A stretch of 64,000 nucleotides of DNA, taken from NCBI RefSeq assembly GCF_030269905.1, contig NZ_BSVC01000010.1:1-64000 (forward strand). The letters are read 5' to 3'. This DNA is from Pelosinus sp. IPA-1 (lineage in GTDB: Bacteria; Bacillota; Negativicutes; DSM-13327). Within the stretch, counting starts at the first letter, position 1; every line of letters starts with the position of its first letter. This document shows positions 19,091-26,284 of the stretch, piece by piece. Below the pieces are notes generated by a model that ran no database searches, was not told the origin of the DNA, and saw nothing but the letters and a program-made list of their open reading frames with translations. The position numbers were made by a program, and so were the translations under genes.

Positions 19091-21283
19091 CTACTTCAAC
19101 TGCAATTTTGACAGAGCTTCCGCCATAGCAGAGTTAAAAGGTCCATCATCTGCCTGTTTCTGTTCCCTCAAAAATTTGGCAACTTCTCCCTTCGAACTCT
19201 TAGTACTTTCTTTCTTTTTTCGCTCATTAAAGGCAGAAAGTTTTTCTCGATAACCACAGCTGCAGACAAAGATTTGCCCTTCTCCTTCACCCCGCAGTTC
19301 TAACTTTTTATGACAAGTAGAACATCTGGCGTTGGTCAATATAGAAAGGTTTTTGCGATGACCACATTCTCGATCTTGGCAAACCAGCATTTTACCTTTC
19401 TTTCCATTGACCTCCAACATAAATTTTCCGCATTCAGGACATTTCGTTCTAGTAAGATTATCATGCCTGAACTTATCTTGACTATTTTTAATGTCAGTCA
19501 CTACGGCTTGGGCATACTTCTTCATATCATTAATAAAAAGATTTTTGTTAAGGGAGCCTTTAGAGATATAGCCTAACTTTTGCTCCCATTGGGCAGTAAG
19601 AGCAGGGGATTTTAACTCCTCAGGAACTAAGGACAGCAATTGTTTCCCCTTAGCTGTAATAAAAATATTTTTACCATTCTTTTCGATTAAGAAACTGTTA
19701 AACAATTTCTCAATTACGTCGGCCCTGGTAGCGACTGTGCCAAGTCCTCCTGTTTCGCCAATTGTTTTTTTCAAAGCTTCGCTTTCATTGCTCATATATC
19801 TGACCGGGTTCTCCATCGCCGATAATAAGGTTCCTTCATTAAATGGTGCTGGCGGTTTCGTTTCCCCCTTAGTCAGAACGACACTAGAAATAGGTAATAC
19901 ATCACCCTTTTGAATGCTGGGTAATAGTTGTTCTACCATGTCTTCTTTCCCATCTTCCTCTTCTATAGCATGCTCATACACTTCTTTCCAACCTTGCGCC
20001 AGGATCGTTTTGCCTGTAGCAACAAAGAATTCACTCCCAATTTGCGCTTTTAAGGTAATTTGCTCATATTCAAAGGGTGGATATAAGGCTGCTAAAAAAC
20101 GTTTTACTACTAAATCATATATTTTTCTTTCCATATCATTCATGGAACTCAGCATTGGCATCTGTTCGGTAGGAATGATGGCGTGGTGATCTGACACTTT
20201 ACTATTATCAACGAAAGATGAATTGCCTTTAATCGGTTTTCGTAAAATAGCAGCAGCCATTTTGGAATAAGGGCCAACAGCACAAGCCTTTACTCTATCT
20301 TTTAACGTATCGACGATATCGGTAGAAATGTACCTTGAATCGGTTCTAGGATAAGTTAATACTTTATAGTTCTCATAGAGCCTTTGCATGATTGAGGTGG
20401 TTTCTTTTGGTGAATAACCGAATAAGCGGTTACCATCTCTTTGCAGCTCTGTTAAGTCATATAAGGAGGGCGAAAATTTCTTTTTATAAGCTTTATCAAC
20501 TTCGATGACTTCCGCATTTTTGTTTTTGACTGTGGCGAGAAGTTTTTCACAACTCTCTTTATCGAAGGTTCGCGTATTTTTTGTTTTTTTATCTTGCCAC
20601 ATTAGCTTTAAATTGTTAGCCCCATTGGCTGTTATTCCATAAAACTCTCTTGGTTTAAAGGTCTTAATTTCTTCTTCTCTGGCTGCAATGATCGCCAAGG
20701 TTGGTGTCTGTACCCTACCACAAGAAAGTTGGGCATTGTATTTACAAGTTAGAGCCCGAGTGGCATTTATACCAACAAGCCAATCCACTTCGGCCCTAGC
20801 AACGGCGGAGGCATAAAGGTTTTCATATTCTTTACCTGGTCTTAGTTTACTAAACCCTTCCTTAATTGCTTTATCGGTAACGGAAGAAATCCATAAGCGT
20901 TTGATTGGCTTATTTACATTCGCCTTCTCAATGATCCATCTAGCAACAAGCTCCCCTTCTCGCCCCGCATCCGTAGCGATCACAATCTCACTTACATCTT
21001 TTCGCGCCAATTGTGCTTTTACTGTATGAAATTGCTTCCCGGTTTGCTTAATGATAACAAGCTTTAACTGGGGAGGCAGCATAGGTAAATCTTCTAATTT
21101 CCAAGTTTTATATTTCTCATCATATATTTCAGGATCTGCCAAGGTTACTAAATGACCTAATGCCCAAGTAACAATGTGCCTATCCCCTTCAAAATAACCG
21201 TTTTCTTTGCGATTACAATGTAAAACCCTCGCTAAATCTCTACCAACGGAAGGTTTTTCTGCTAACACTACTACTTTACTCAT
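19091..21283 (-). CDS. topB: DNA topoisomerase III
   Basis: A 730-residue type IA topoisomerase. The TOPRIM domain opens KVVVLAEKPSVGRDLARVL and contains IATDAGREGELVARWII with the metal-binding acidic residues; the active-site Tyr lies in LTYPRTDSRYIS (about residue 315). The C-terminus has two zinc-ribbon-like Cys clusters (CPECGKFMLEV.., CQDRECGH; CSTCHKKLEL.., CSCGYR), as in the TopB form with extra zinc-ribbon tail. It relaxes and decatenates single-strand-containing DNA. The downstream hairpin and divergent plus-strand gene suggest a monocistronic unit. Confidence 0.95.
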   Translation of the reverse strand: MSKVVVLAEKPSVGRDLARVLHCNRKENGYFEGDRHIVTWALGHLVTLADPEIYDEKYKTWKLEDLPMLPPQLKLVIIKQTGKQFHTVKAQLARKDVSEIVIATDAGREGELVARWIIEKANVNKPIKRLWISSVTDKAIKEGFSKLRPGKEYENLYASAVARAEVDWLVGINATRALTCKYNAQLSCGRVQTPTLAIIAAREEEIKTFKPREFYGITANGANNLKLMWQDKKTKNTRTFDKESCEKLLATVKNKNAEVIEVDKAYKKKFSPSLYDLTELQRDGNRLFGYSPKETTSIMQRLYENYKVLTYPRTDSRYISTDIVDTLKDRVKACAVGPYSKMAAAILRKPIKGNSSFVDNSKVSDHHAIIPTEQMPMLSSMNDMERKIYDLVVKRFLAALYPPFEYEQITLKAQIGSEFFVATGKTILAQGWKEVYEHAIEEEDGKEDMVEQLLPSIQKGDVLPISSVVLTKGETKPPAPFNEGTLLSAMENPVRYMSNESEALKKTIGETGGLGTVATRADVIEKLFNSFLIEKNGKNIFITAKGKQLLSLVPEELKSPALTAQWEQKLGYISKGSLNKNLFINDMKKYAQAVVTDIKNSQDKFRHDNLTRTKCPECGKFMLEVNGKKGKMLVCQDRECGHRKNLSILTNARCSTCHKKLELRGEGEGQIFVCSCGYREKLSAFNERKKKESTKSSKGEVAKFLREQKQADDGPFNSAMAEALSKLQLK

Positions 21284-21335
21284 AATACAATCCCTTTCAA
21301 GTAAATATTTTTATTAAAAATAATTTAGTTTTTAA

Positions 21336-21355
21336 TAACATTTACAATTATCATT
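21336..21355. promoter_or_regulatory. weak Fur-like sequence
   Basis: On the minus strand this stretch reads AATGATAATTGTAAATGTTA, partly matching the GATAAT-type half sites of Fur boxes. It lies between topB and a ferric-reductase-like gene. This is suggestive only. Confidence 0.2.
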
Positions 21356-21443
21356 TATTTTGCAGGATTTTATTCCCATTTCATCCAATATACTCTTTAC
21401 ATACTCCATAATAACACTAAACAATCACAAGGAGATGTCGTCT

Positions 21444-21950
21444 TTGAAAATTGCGACTTTATTTTTCACTTTATTTTCTATCCCTATGCTGGCCTTTGCT
21501 GCATCGCAAAAACCAGGAAATTTATCCCTTTCCAAAATAGTTGGTGGACTCTCGGGAAACATTATACTAATCTTAATAGGTGCTACTCTGTTACGTTTTG
21601 GGGCTAAAAGATATCTTAAAGCATTTCATGACCGCCAGCATTCGTCTTTAAAAGAAGTGGCCCAAAAAGTTATACGCTATCATCAATATCTTGCCCTTTC
21701 TGCTCTAGTCCTAATTTCCATTCATGGTATTGCTATGTATATTTCTAGAAACTTCTGGAATACGCAAATGCTACTAGGCGTCATTTCTATCTCCTTATTT
21801 GCGTTAACTTCTTATTTTGGTTTCCTAATAAATAAAAGAAGACAACATCGTCAATTATTCTACACCTTACATATGAGCACTATCGTACTAGCCATTTGCG
21901 TAGGAGTAATTCATATACAATACAAACCATTTATCCGCTTATTTCTATAA
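21444..21950 (+). CDS. ferric-reductase-like four-helix membrane protein
   Basis: A 168-residue protein with an N-terminal hydrophobic segment (signal-like, ending LAFAAS) and about four further helices. Histidines inside helices (YHQYLALSALVLISIHGIA, and LHMST near the end) fit haem b ligation as in ferric-reductase-like or cytochrome b561-type membrane domains. The TTG at 21444 is preferred: AAGGAG lies 9 bases upstream, while the ATG at 21435 abuts it. The following small gene encodes a BFD-type iron-sulphur protein, consistent with an iron or redox role. Precise function unknown. Confidence 0.6.
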   Translation: MKIATLFFTLFSIPMLAFAASQKPGNLSLSKIVGGLSGNIILILIGATLLRFGAKRYLKAFHDRQHSSLKEVAQKVIRYHQYLALSALVLISIHGIAMYISRNFWNTQMLLGVISISLFALTSYFGFLINKRRQHRQLFYTLHMSTIVLAICVGVIHIQYKPFIRLFL

Positions 21951-22067
21951 AAAAAATAATCTTCTTATTATTACTGACTTGCCAAGCTTTCACTGTCAAT
22001 AGACCCTAATTATACCTTTATCATTGAAAATAAGTCAACAAATGGAAACTTTGTAAAGTGAGGTGAT

Positions 22068-22298
22068 ATGATGAGCGACAATGTAAGTCAAGAAATTTTG
22101 GATAAATTGACGAAAGTATGCCTGTGCAAAGCTATCAGTAAAGCTTCCATAAAAAAAATCATTGCCAGCGGTGCTAACACTCTTGAAAAAGTACAGCAGG
22201 AATGTGGTGCGGGATCAGGTCCTTGTGGTGGCAAGCGGTGTACACCAAAAATAATCGAACTATTAGAGAACCAAGAAAAACGCTACACGCCCTTTTAA
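22068..22298 (+). CDS. BFD-like [2Fe-2S]-binding protein
   Basis: A 76-residue protein with the bacterioferritin-associated-ferredoxin fold. The cluster Cys pattern is VCLCKAIS, then AGSGPCGGKRCTPKI. Free-standing members release iron from ferritin or deliver electrons. GAGGTGAT precedes two adjacent ATGs (22068, 22071). The last codons (from about 22273, encoding KKRYTPF-like residues) coincide with the head of a dispersed palindromic repeat found again at 26005, so the repeat supplies the C-terminal tail and the stop. Confidence 0.75.
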   Translation: MMSDNVSQEILDKLTKVCLCKAISKASIKKIIASGANTLEKVQQECGAGSGPCGGKRCTPKIIELLENQEKRYTPF

Positions 22299-22453
22299 AA
22301 GATAGAAGTTTTGAAAGCCGCCTTGCGGACACGGAGAACACAAAGGGGTAGAATAACAATATCTCTGTGTTTAACGTACTCTTTTGTGTGCTGCATCGTG
22401 GCATTGTGTCTTTAATCTTTTTAAGTAGAACTTATAAATTCTGATACCACAAG
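22273..22453. repeat. dispersed palindromic repeat, copy 1 (degenerate)
   Basis: It shares the head AAGAAAAACGCTACRCG, a CACAAAGGGGT block, a TTTTGTGTG...GGCATTGTGTCTTT block and the tail ACTTATAAATTCTGATACCA with the copy at 26005-26165. The left arm has decayed, so the palindrome is weaker here. The head lies inside the end of the BFD gene. Confidence 0.7.
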
Positions 22454-22462
22454 CATAATAAT

Positions 22463-22504
22463 AAGATAAGACTCCTACTTGAGAAGGTGGGAGTCTTATC
22501 TTAT
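22463..22504. terminator. bidirectional terminator
   Basis: AAGATAAGACTCC and GGAGTCTTATCTT form a 13-bp perfect stem between the convergent BFD and epimerase genes. Confidence 0.7.
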
Positions 22505-22508
22505 TAAT

Positions 22509-23420
22509 TTATCGGTAAATATCTGCTAAGGCTTCTGAAAGTTGACTATATCGAAAACGATAACCTTGTTGTAATAAACGTTTAGGGTATACCTTTTGCC
22601 CTTTTAATAAAACTTCTTCTGCCATTTCACCAAACAGTATTCTTGCTAGAAATGCAGGGATACAAATGCGACTTTTACTCCCTAGAGTTGTCCCTAACAC
22701 TTCCATAAAGTCTTTCATTGTCACAGCATAGGGCGTGCAGGCATTATAGACTCCCTGCCAAGCCTCATTGTCTAGTGCCTGGATAATTATATCGACAAGG
22801 TCTTTACGATGAATCCAGGACATCCATTGCTGACCATCACCAAGATAACCACCCATACCAAAAGAAAAAGGCATAGCCACTCTAGGCAGCATACCACCAT
22901 CCCCTTCTAGGACATGCCCTAGTCGCAGACGAACAACACGTATTCCTAGACTTTCCCCCTTTACAGCTTCTAATTCCCAAGCTCGGCATACATCCGCTAA
23001 AAAACCATAGCCACTTCCACTACGCTCTGTGAATCTCTGCTGCGGATGAGTACCATAATAACCGATAGCAGAAGCATTCACCAATACTTTAGGGAAGGGT
23101 AAGCCTCGTTCCTGATTCCGGCGAATACTGTCTACAATACAGGAAGTGGCTGCAACCCGGCTATTTAGAATTCTTTGGCGTATGGTAGCATCCCAGCGAC
23201 TGCCAGCAATACTTTCACCAGCTAAATTAATAATGCCATCTAAACTAGCAATCACCTTTTCTGAGAACAATGCACCTGCTGCAGGCATTTGAACCAAGCT
23301 CGCCTCTTGCTTTTTCCTAGTGTTACGAGAAACGATCTGTATACAATCGCCTCGCTGAAGAAGTTGCTCAGCCACTGCACTGCCAACAAAGCCCGTCCCT
23401 CCTACGATTAGTAGATTCAC
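22509..23420 (-). CDS. TIGR01777 family NAD-dependent epimerase-like protein
   Basis: The 303-residue protein is a short-chain dehydrogenase-like Rossmann protein with NLLIVGGTGFVGSAVAEQL at the N-terminus and the TIGR01777 hallmarks GIINLAGESIAGSRWD, ASAIGYYG and the C-terminal DUF1731 domain (PAFLARILFGEMAEEVLLKG). Members include YfcH and the cell-division-linked SulA-like proteins; their substrate is not firmly known. It stands alone with its own terminator. Confidence 0.88.
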   Translation of the reverse strand: MNLLIVGGTGFVGSAVAEQLLQRGDCIQIVSRNTRKKQEASLVQMPAAGALFSEKVIASLDGIINLAGESIAGSRWDATIRQRILNSRVAATSCIVDSIRRNQERGLPFPKVLVNASAIGYYGTHPQQRFTERSGSGYGFLADVCRAWELEAVKGESLGIRVVRLRLGHVLEGDGGMLPRVAMPFSFGMGGYLGDGQQWMSWIHRKDLVDIIIQALDNEAWQGVYNACTPYAVTMKDFMEVLGTTLGSKSRICIPAFLARILFGEMAEEVLLKGQKVYPKRLLQQGYRFRYSQLSEALADIYR

Positions 23421-23477
23421 AGAAACGCCCTCCCCTACCAGTCCTCTTTTCTCCTTCTGTCTCTAATGTAAAACCTG

Positions 23478-23762
23478 TTACATTAGCTTCCATCCTTCTA
23501 TATATAAGCTTTTTATTCCCAAGAAACTTCCTACGTGAATCATTAGGGGTATTCTAAGATAAAAATTATTAGGTACATATACAGCAATTTTGTTAATCTC
23601 TTTTATACAATACTCTGTATCATTTGGCGGTTTACCTAGATACACAGAGGGTCCTAAATCAAAATTGCCACAGCATGCCCCTGCTCTCCCATTATCAATT
23701 ACGTGTATAGTTCCTTTCTTGCTTAGAATATAATCTCTGGCTTCATTACTCACAGTTAGCAC
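23478..23762 (-). CDS. CC/Se-motif small protein
   Basis: A 94-residue protein with a GACCGNF motif near residue 30 within IDNGRAGACCGNFDLGPSVY. This resembles the family of small HesB-like proteins in which one Cys of the CC pair is selenocysteine in some species; here both codons are Cys. The GTG start at 23762 follows GGAGGG at 5 bases. A metal-binding or thiol-redox role is possible but unproven. It lies just left of structured repeat copy A, on the opposite strand. Confidence 0.55.
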   Translation of the reverse strand: MLTVSNEARDYILSKKGTIHVIDNGRAGACCGNFDLGPSVYLGKPPNDTEYCIKEINKIAVYVPNNFYLRIPLMIHVGSFLGIKSLYIEGWKLM

Positions 23763-23847
23763 AATATCCCTCCCATTCTACGAAAAACATCCGATATCGC
23801 CCGCTAAAATTTTCTTTTTCTTCGACAAGAAAAGACGAAAAACCTTT

Positions 23848-24180
23848 ATCCGATGACTAAACCGCTCTAAGACTCCCATCTTCATCTCGTTAACAGCCTA
23901 TAATATCCTGCCCTCTGGTCCGGATAACAGTCTGTAAACTCGAAGTAAGTTCGCTCTAAGGATTTTCGAATCCAAGGCTCACTTATCTCGTTAACATCCT
24001 GTAATATCCTACCCTCTGGTTAGGATAACAGTCTGTAAAACTCGAAGTAAGTTCGCTCTAAGGATTTTCGAATCCAAGGCTCACTTATATAAGTGGGAGT
24101 TGAGAGCGGCTAAGTCCCTGGATAAGTGCGACTAAGATTCAGATGGAGTTAAAACTCCATCTGAATCAAGTCTTCTTTAT
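23848..24180. repeat. structured repeat element, copy A (with internal duplication)
   Basis: This non-coding 333-bp element matches 51692-51923 end to end, apart from a tandem duplication of a 101/102-bp unit (23886-23986 and 23987-24088). The borders ATCCGATGACTAAACCGCTCT and the terminal hairpin GATTCAGATGGAGTT / AACTCCATCTGAATC are nearly identical in the two copies. The ends pair with each other over about 30 bases. Internal hairpins include TATCC..GGATA and GGATT-TTCG-AATCC. Both copies are flanked on the left by TTTAT and end in CTTTAT. Confidence 0.8.
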
Positions 24181-24185
24181 CTATT

Positions 24186-24230
24186 TTAAATCCCCGCCCA
24201 TGCTTCCTTAGCAACGGTACGGGGATTTAG
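24186..24230 (-). terminator. hairpin after the small membrane protein gene
   Basis: AAATCCCCG and CGGGGATTT are perfect 9-base complements across a 23-base loop. On the minus strand the tail is AAAATAGA, so terminator strength is doubtful. Confidence 0.4.
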
Positions 24231-24246
24231 TCATGCAATCACTCCT

Positions 24247-24399
24247 CTAAAGATTTACAACCGTGGGCCCAATAAACCAAAGAGCAAAACTAATAATTAC
24301 AATCCATACTATATTCCCAAAATTAAAAAACAATAAGAGTAATACTAACAAAATAATCGTGATTATATAGTGTTCTAAGGCCAAATTTATCCAATCCAT
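24247..24399 (-). CDS. small membrane protein of 50 residues
   Basis: A short frame starts ATG GAT TGG at 24399 after GAGGAGGG and stops TAG at 24247. It encodes a 50-residue protein with two hydrophobic stretches, YIITIILLVLLLLFF (about 11-25) and IVWIVIISFALWFIG (about 30-44), joined by NFGN. Strong ribosome site, hydrophobic pattern and bounded position between a hairpin and the TetR terminator support it. No family is recognised. Confidence 0.6.
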   Translation of the reverse strand: MDWINLALEHYIITIILLVLLLLFFNFGNIVWIVIISFALWFIGPTVVNL

Positions 24400-24471
24400 A
24401 CCATCCCTCCTCTACACTATTCTTACTGTACTATATGCTTAGTAATCTTATTATGTTATTCTAGGACAAAA

Positions 24472-24511
24472 TAACGCGTTAGTCGACTCCCAAGAGGCAA
24501 CTAACGCGTTT
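24472..24511 (-). terminator. terminator of the TetR gene
   Basis: AACGCGTTAGT pairs perfectly with ACTAACGCGTT across a 16-base loop, just after the TetR stop codon. Confidence 0.6.
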
Positions 24512-24532
24512 AATAAGAACTCTTTCTATTTT

Positions 24533-25156
24533 TTAAAGATTACTTGGAACCAATACTCCATGCAAATAGGTCTCAACAGCCTGATTAATATAATATTCTG
24601 CCTGATTTTCCCTAGGCGGCAAAATTTCTTTAGATAGATTCTGTGTAAAAAAGTAGAAATTCACAATACCCGATAGAGATAACGCTGCATATTCTGGATC
24701 TAAATCCGCGCGAAATTGCCCTACCTTAATTGCCTCTCGAATACAGTCACTAAGAAAATTATTTAATTGGGAGAGCTCCTTTTTCACAATGGTATCAAAG
24801 GATGCTGTCGGATTAATAAATTCCCCATAGACCAGATGACTTGTATAGGGACATTTAACATGAGACTGGGCTACTAATTGTCCAAAGAGGCGTATTTTTT
24901 CCGCAGGATTCAAGTGATCTTTCTTACGAATCACATCAATCGTTTCTGCAATAACTACAAATTGAGTTTGCAAGACGGCGGCATATAGATTTTCCTTGCC
25001 ACCAAAATAATAAGAAATTAAAGCAATGTTTACACCAGCAGCTTCCGCTAGCTCTTTGACGGATACGGCCGCGTAACCTTTCATAGCAAACAATGGGATG
25101 GCCGCATCCAAGATTTTGTCCATTGTGGACTTTTCTGTTACGTTTTCTTTTTTCAT
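24533..25156 (-). CDS. TetR/AcrR-family transcriptional regulator
   Basis: A 207-residue repressor with an N-terminal helix-turn-helix (DAAIPLFAMKGYAAVSVKEL, then AGVNIALISYYFGGKENLY) and a C-terminal ligand domain of the CecR/DUF1956 kind (LNNFLSDCIREAIKVGQF). Members often repress efflux pumps. No pump is adjacent, but an AT-rich palindrome stands before the RND operon at 51.6 kb; a link is only speculation. Confidence 0.88.
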   Translation of the reverse strand: MKKENVTEKSTMDKILDAAIPLFAMKGYAAVSVKELAEAAGVNIALISYYFGGKENLYAAVLQTQFVVIAETIDVIRKKDHLNPAEKIRLFGQLVAQSHVKCPYTSHLVYGEFINPTASFDTIVKKELSQLNNFLSDCIREAIKVGQFRADLDPEYAALSLSGIVNFYFFTQNLSKEILPPRENQAEYYINQAVETYLHGVLVPSNL

Positions 25157-25362
25157 TTGCGTACCCCTTATTATATTAGCTGTGACTTGTGATTTACAGC
25201 TAAACTAAAATACCTATTTAAATATAGCATATGGCAACTTTGCCTATTTGTCCACAGAAAATAGCTCAATCTATCCCCTTACACTCTTTGTTATTTGTCT
25301 AGATTTATCACCACCCTTTGTGCTATCCTATATTTGGAAGAAACTTTATCGGAGGTGTTATT

Positions 25363-25974
25363 ATGATTCTCTTAAAAAAAATTTGCATCTTGTTTGTCCT
25401 GTTACAATTCTCATCCTTACTAATCCCGCTGCCTGCTTTTGCTTTTAAAACTTATCATGTTGCCGTTCTGCCATTGATCAATAGTGCACACTGTTCAGAT
25501 CAAGAAGTACTACAGTTAGTGCAGACTAAAATTAACGATAAGTTTAAGTATCCTTTTTACGAAATCATACCCCTATCGGCAGACATGCAGAAAAGCATAT
25601 CTGAAAAGACAAGGAATAAAGCCAATATGATACAACTTACCGATGCCCTTTCTGCTGACATTGTGATTGCTGTAGAACTTGTTCGTACCGAATCTGTAAT
25701 AGTACATCCTTCTATATGGAATTTCTCTTCTAATAATGATGATACTTATGTTGACACGAATGTATTACTTAAATGTTATACTTATTCTGCAGCGGATGAT
25801 CGCTATCTATCTTTTAAGGCCTCTACATATGGTGTAGAACCTATGACAGCTGATACAGACCTATATCACTCTGTAGAAAAAACCATGGATCAGCTTACTA
25901 GCAAATTACCCTACAAAAGAGTTCCTCAGGATGCCGTAACAACTAGTAATAACAATTTTTCAGAAAAACAGTAA
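25363..25974 (+). CDS. secreted protein of unknown function
   Basis: A 203-residue protein with a clear signal peptide (LLKKICILFVLLQFSSLLI, cleavage after AFA). The mature part starts TYHVAVLPLINS and continues with an alpha/beta pattern reminiscent of CsgG/TolB-N-like lipoprotein domains that open with an AVLP strand; the match is by eye only. GGAGG precedes the ATG at 25363. The stop codon lies within a 22-bp tandem repeat. Confidence 0.6.
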   Translation: MILLKKICILFVLLQFSSLLIPLPAFAFKTYHVAVLPLINSAHCSDQEVLQLVQTKINDKFKYPFYEIIPLSADMQKSISEKTRNKANMIQLTDALSADIVIAVELVRTESVIVHPSIWNFSSNNDDTYVDTNVLLKCYTYSAADDRYLSFKASTYGVEPMTADTDLYHSVEKTMDQLTSKLPYKRVPQDAVTTSNNNFSEKQ

Positions 25975-26005
25975 CAAACATTAAGAAAAACAGTAACAAA
26001 CATTA
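25962..26005. repeat. 22-bp direct tandem repeat
   Basis: Two exact copies of AGAAAAACAGTAACAAACAT plus TA, at 25962-25983 and 25984-26005, then AGAAAAAC as the start of a third. The first copy contains the stop codon of the secreted protein gene. The third runs into the head of palindromic repeat copy 2. Confidence 0.85.
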
Positions 26006-26165
26006 AGAAAAACGCTACGCGTCCTTTTTGAACCACAAAGACACAAAGGTCACAAAGGGGTTCTATCCATTTCATTCCCATCTTTTTTGTGTGCCGCGAT
26101 AGCGGCATTGTGTCTTTGTGGTTCAATCTTTTTAACTAGAAACTTATAAATTCTGATACCATAAG
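26005..26165. repeat. dispersed palindromic repeat, copy 2 (best preserved)
   Basis: The core arms TTGAACCACAAAGACACAAA and the complementary TTTGTGTCTTTGTGGTTCAA-like arm enclose CGCGATAGCGGCA, giving a long hairpin. Head AAGAAAAACGCTACGCG and tail ACTTATAAATTCTGATACCA match copy 1. The core matches copy 3 at 57.3 kb. Confidence 0.75.
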
Positions 26166-26265
26166 AAAAGACTTGGCTTAGGCCAAGTCCTCAGACGCAG
26201 GCAGAGAAGCCTTAGTCGTTCTCTCGGAATCAAGGAAGTGTTATACTTTCTGATTCCGTAAAAAA
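26166..26265. repeat. two hairpins in the leader of the OB-fold protein gene
   Basis: GACTTGGC-TTAG-GCCAAGTC is a perfect stem, and GGAATCA..GAAGT pairs with ACTTTC..TGATTCC. AAGACTTG...CTTAGTCG also occurs, inverted, at the end of structured repeat A. This may be a remnant of a related element or a leader structure. Confidence 0.4.
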
Positions 26266-26284
26266 ACAATAATCGAGGTGCTAT

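Noticed and set aside
23960-23975. TTCGAATCC as part of a tRNA T-loop
   Set aside because: It is the UUCG hairpin of the structured repeat; no acceptor or anticodon stems surround it.
23848-24180. CRISPR array
   Set aside because: Only two long units that abut directly, without equal unique spacers and with no cas genes.
25926-26126. 66-residue minus-strand frame in palindromic repeat copy 2
   Set aside because: It lies wholly in repeat sequence; its MPLSRHT start also occurs in copy 3, showing the repeat, not a gene family.
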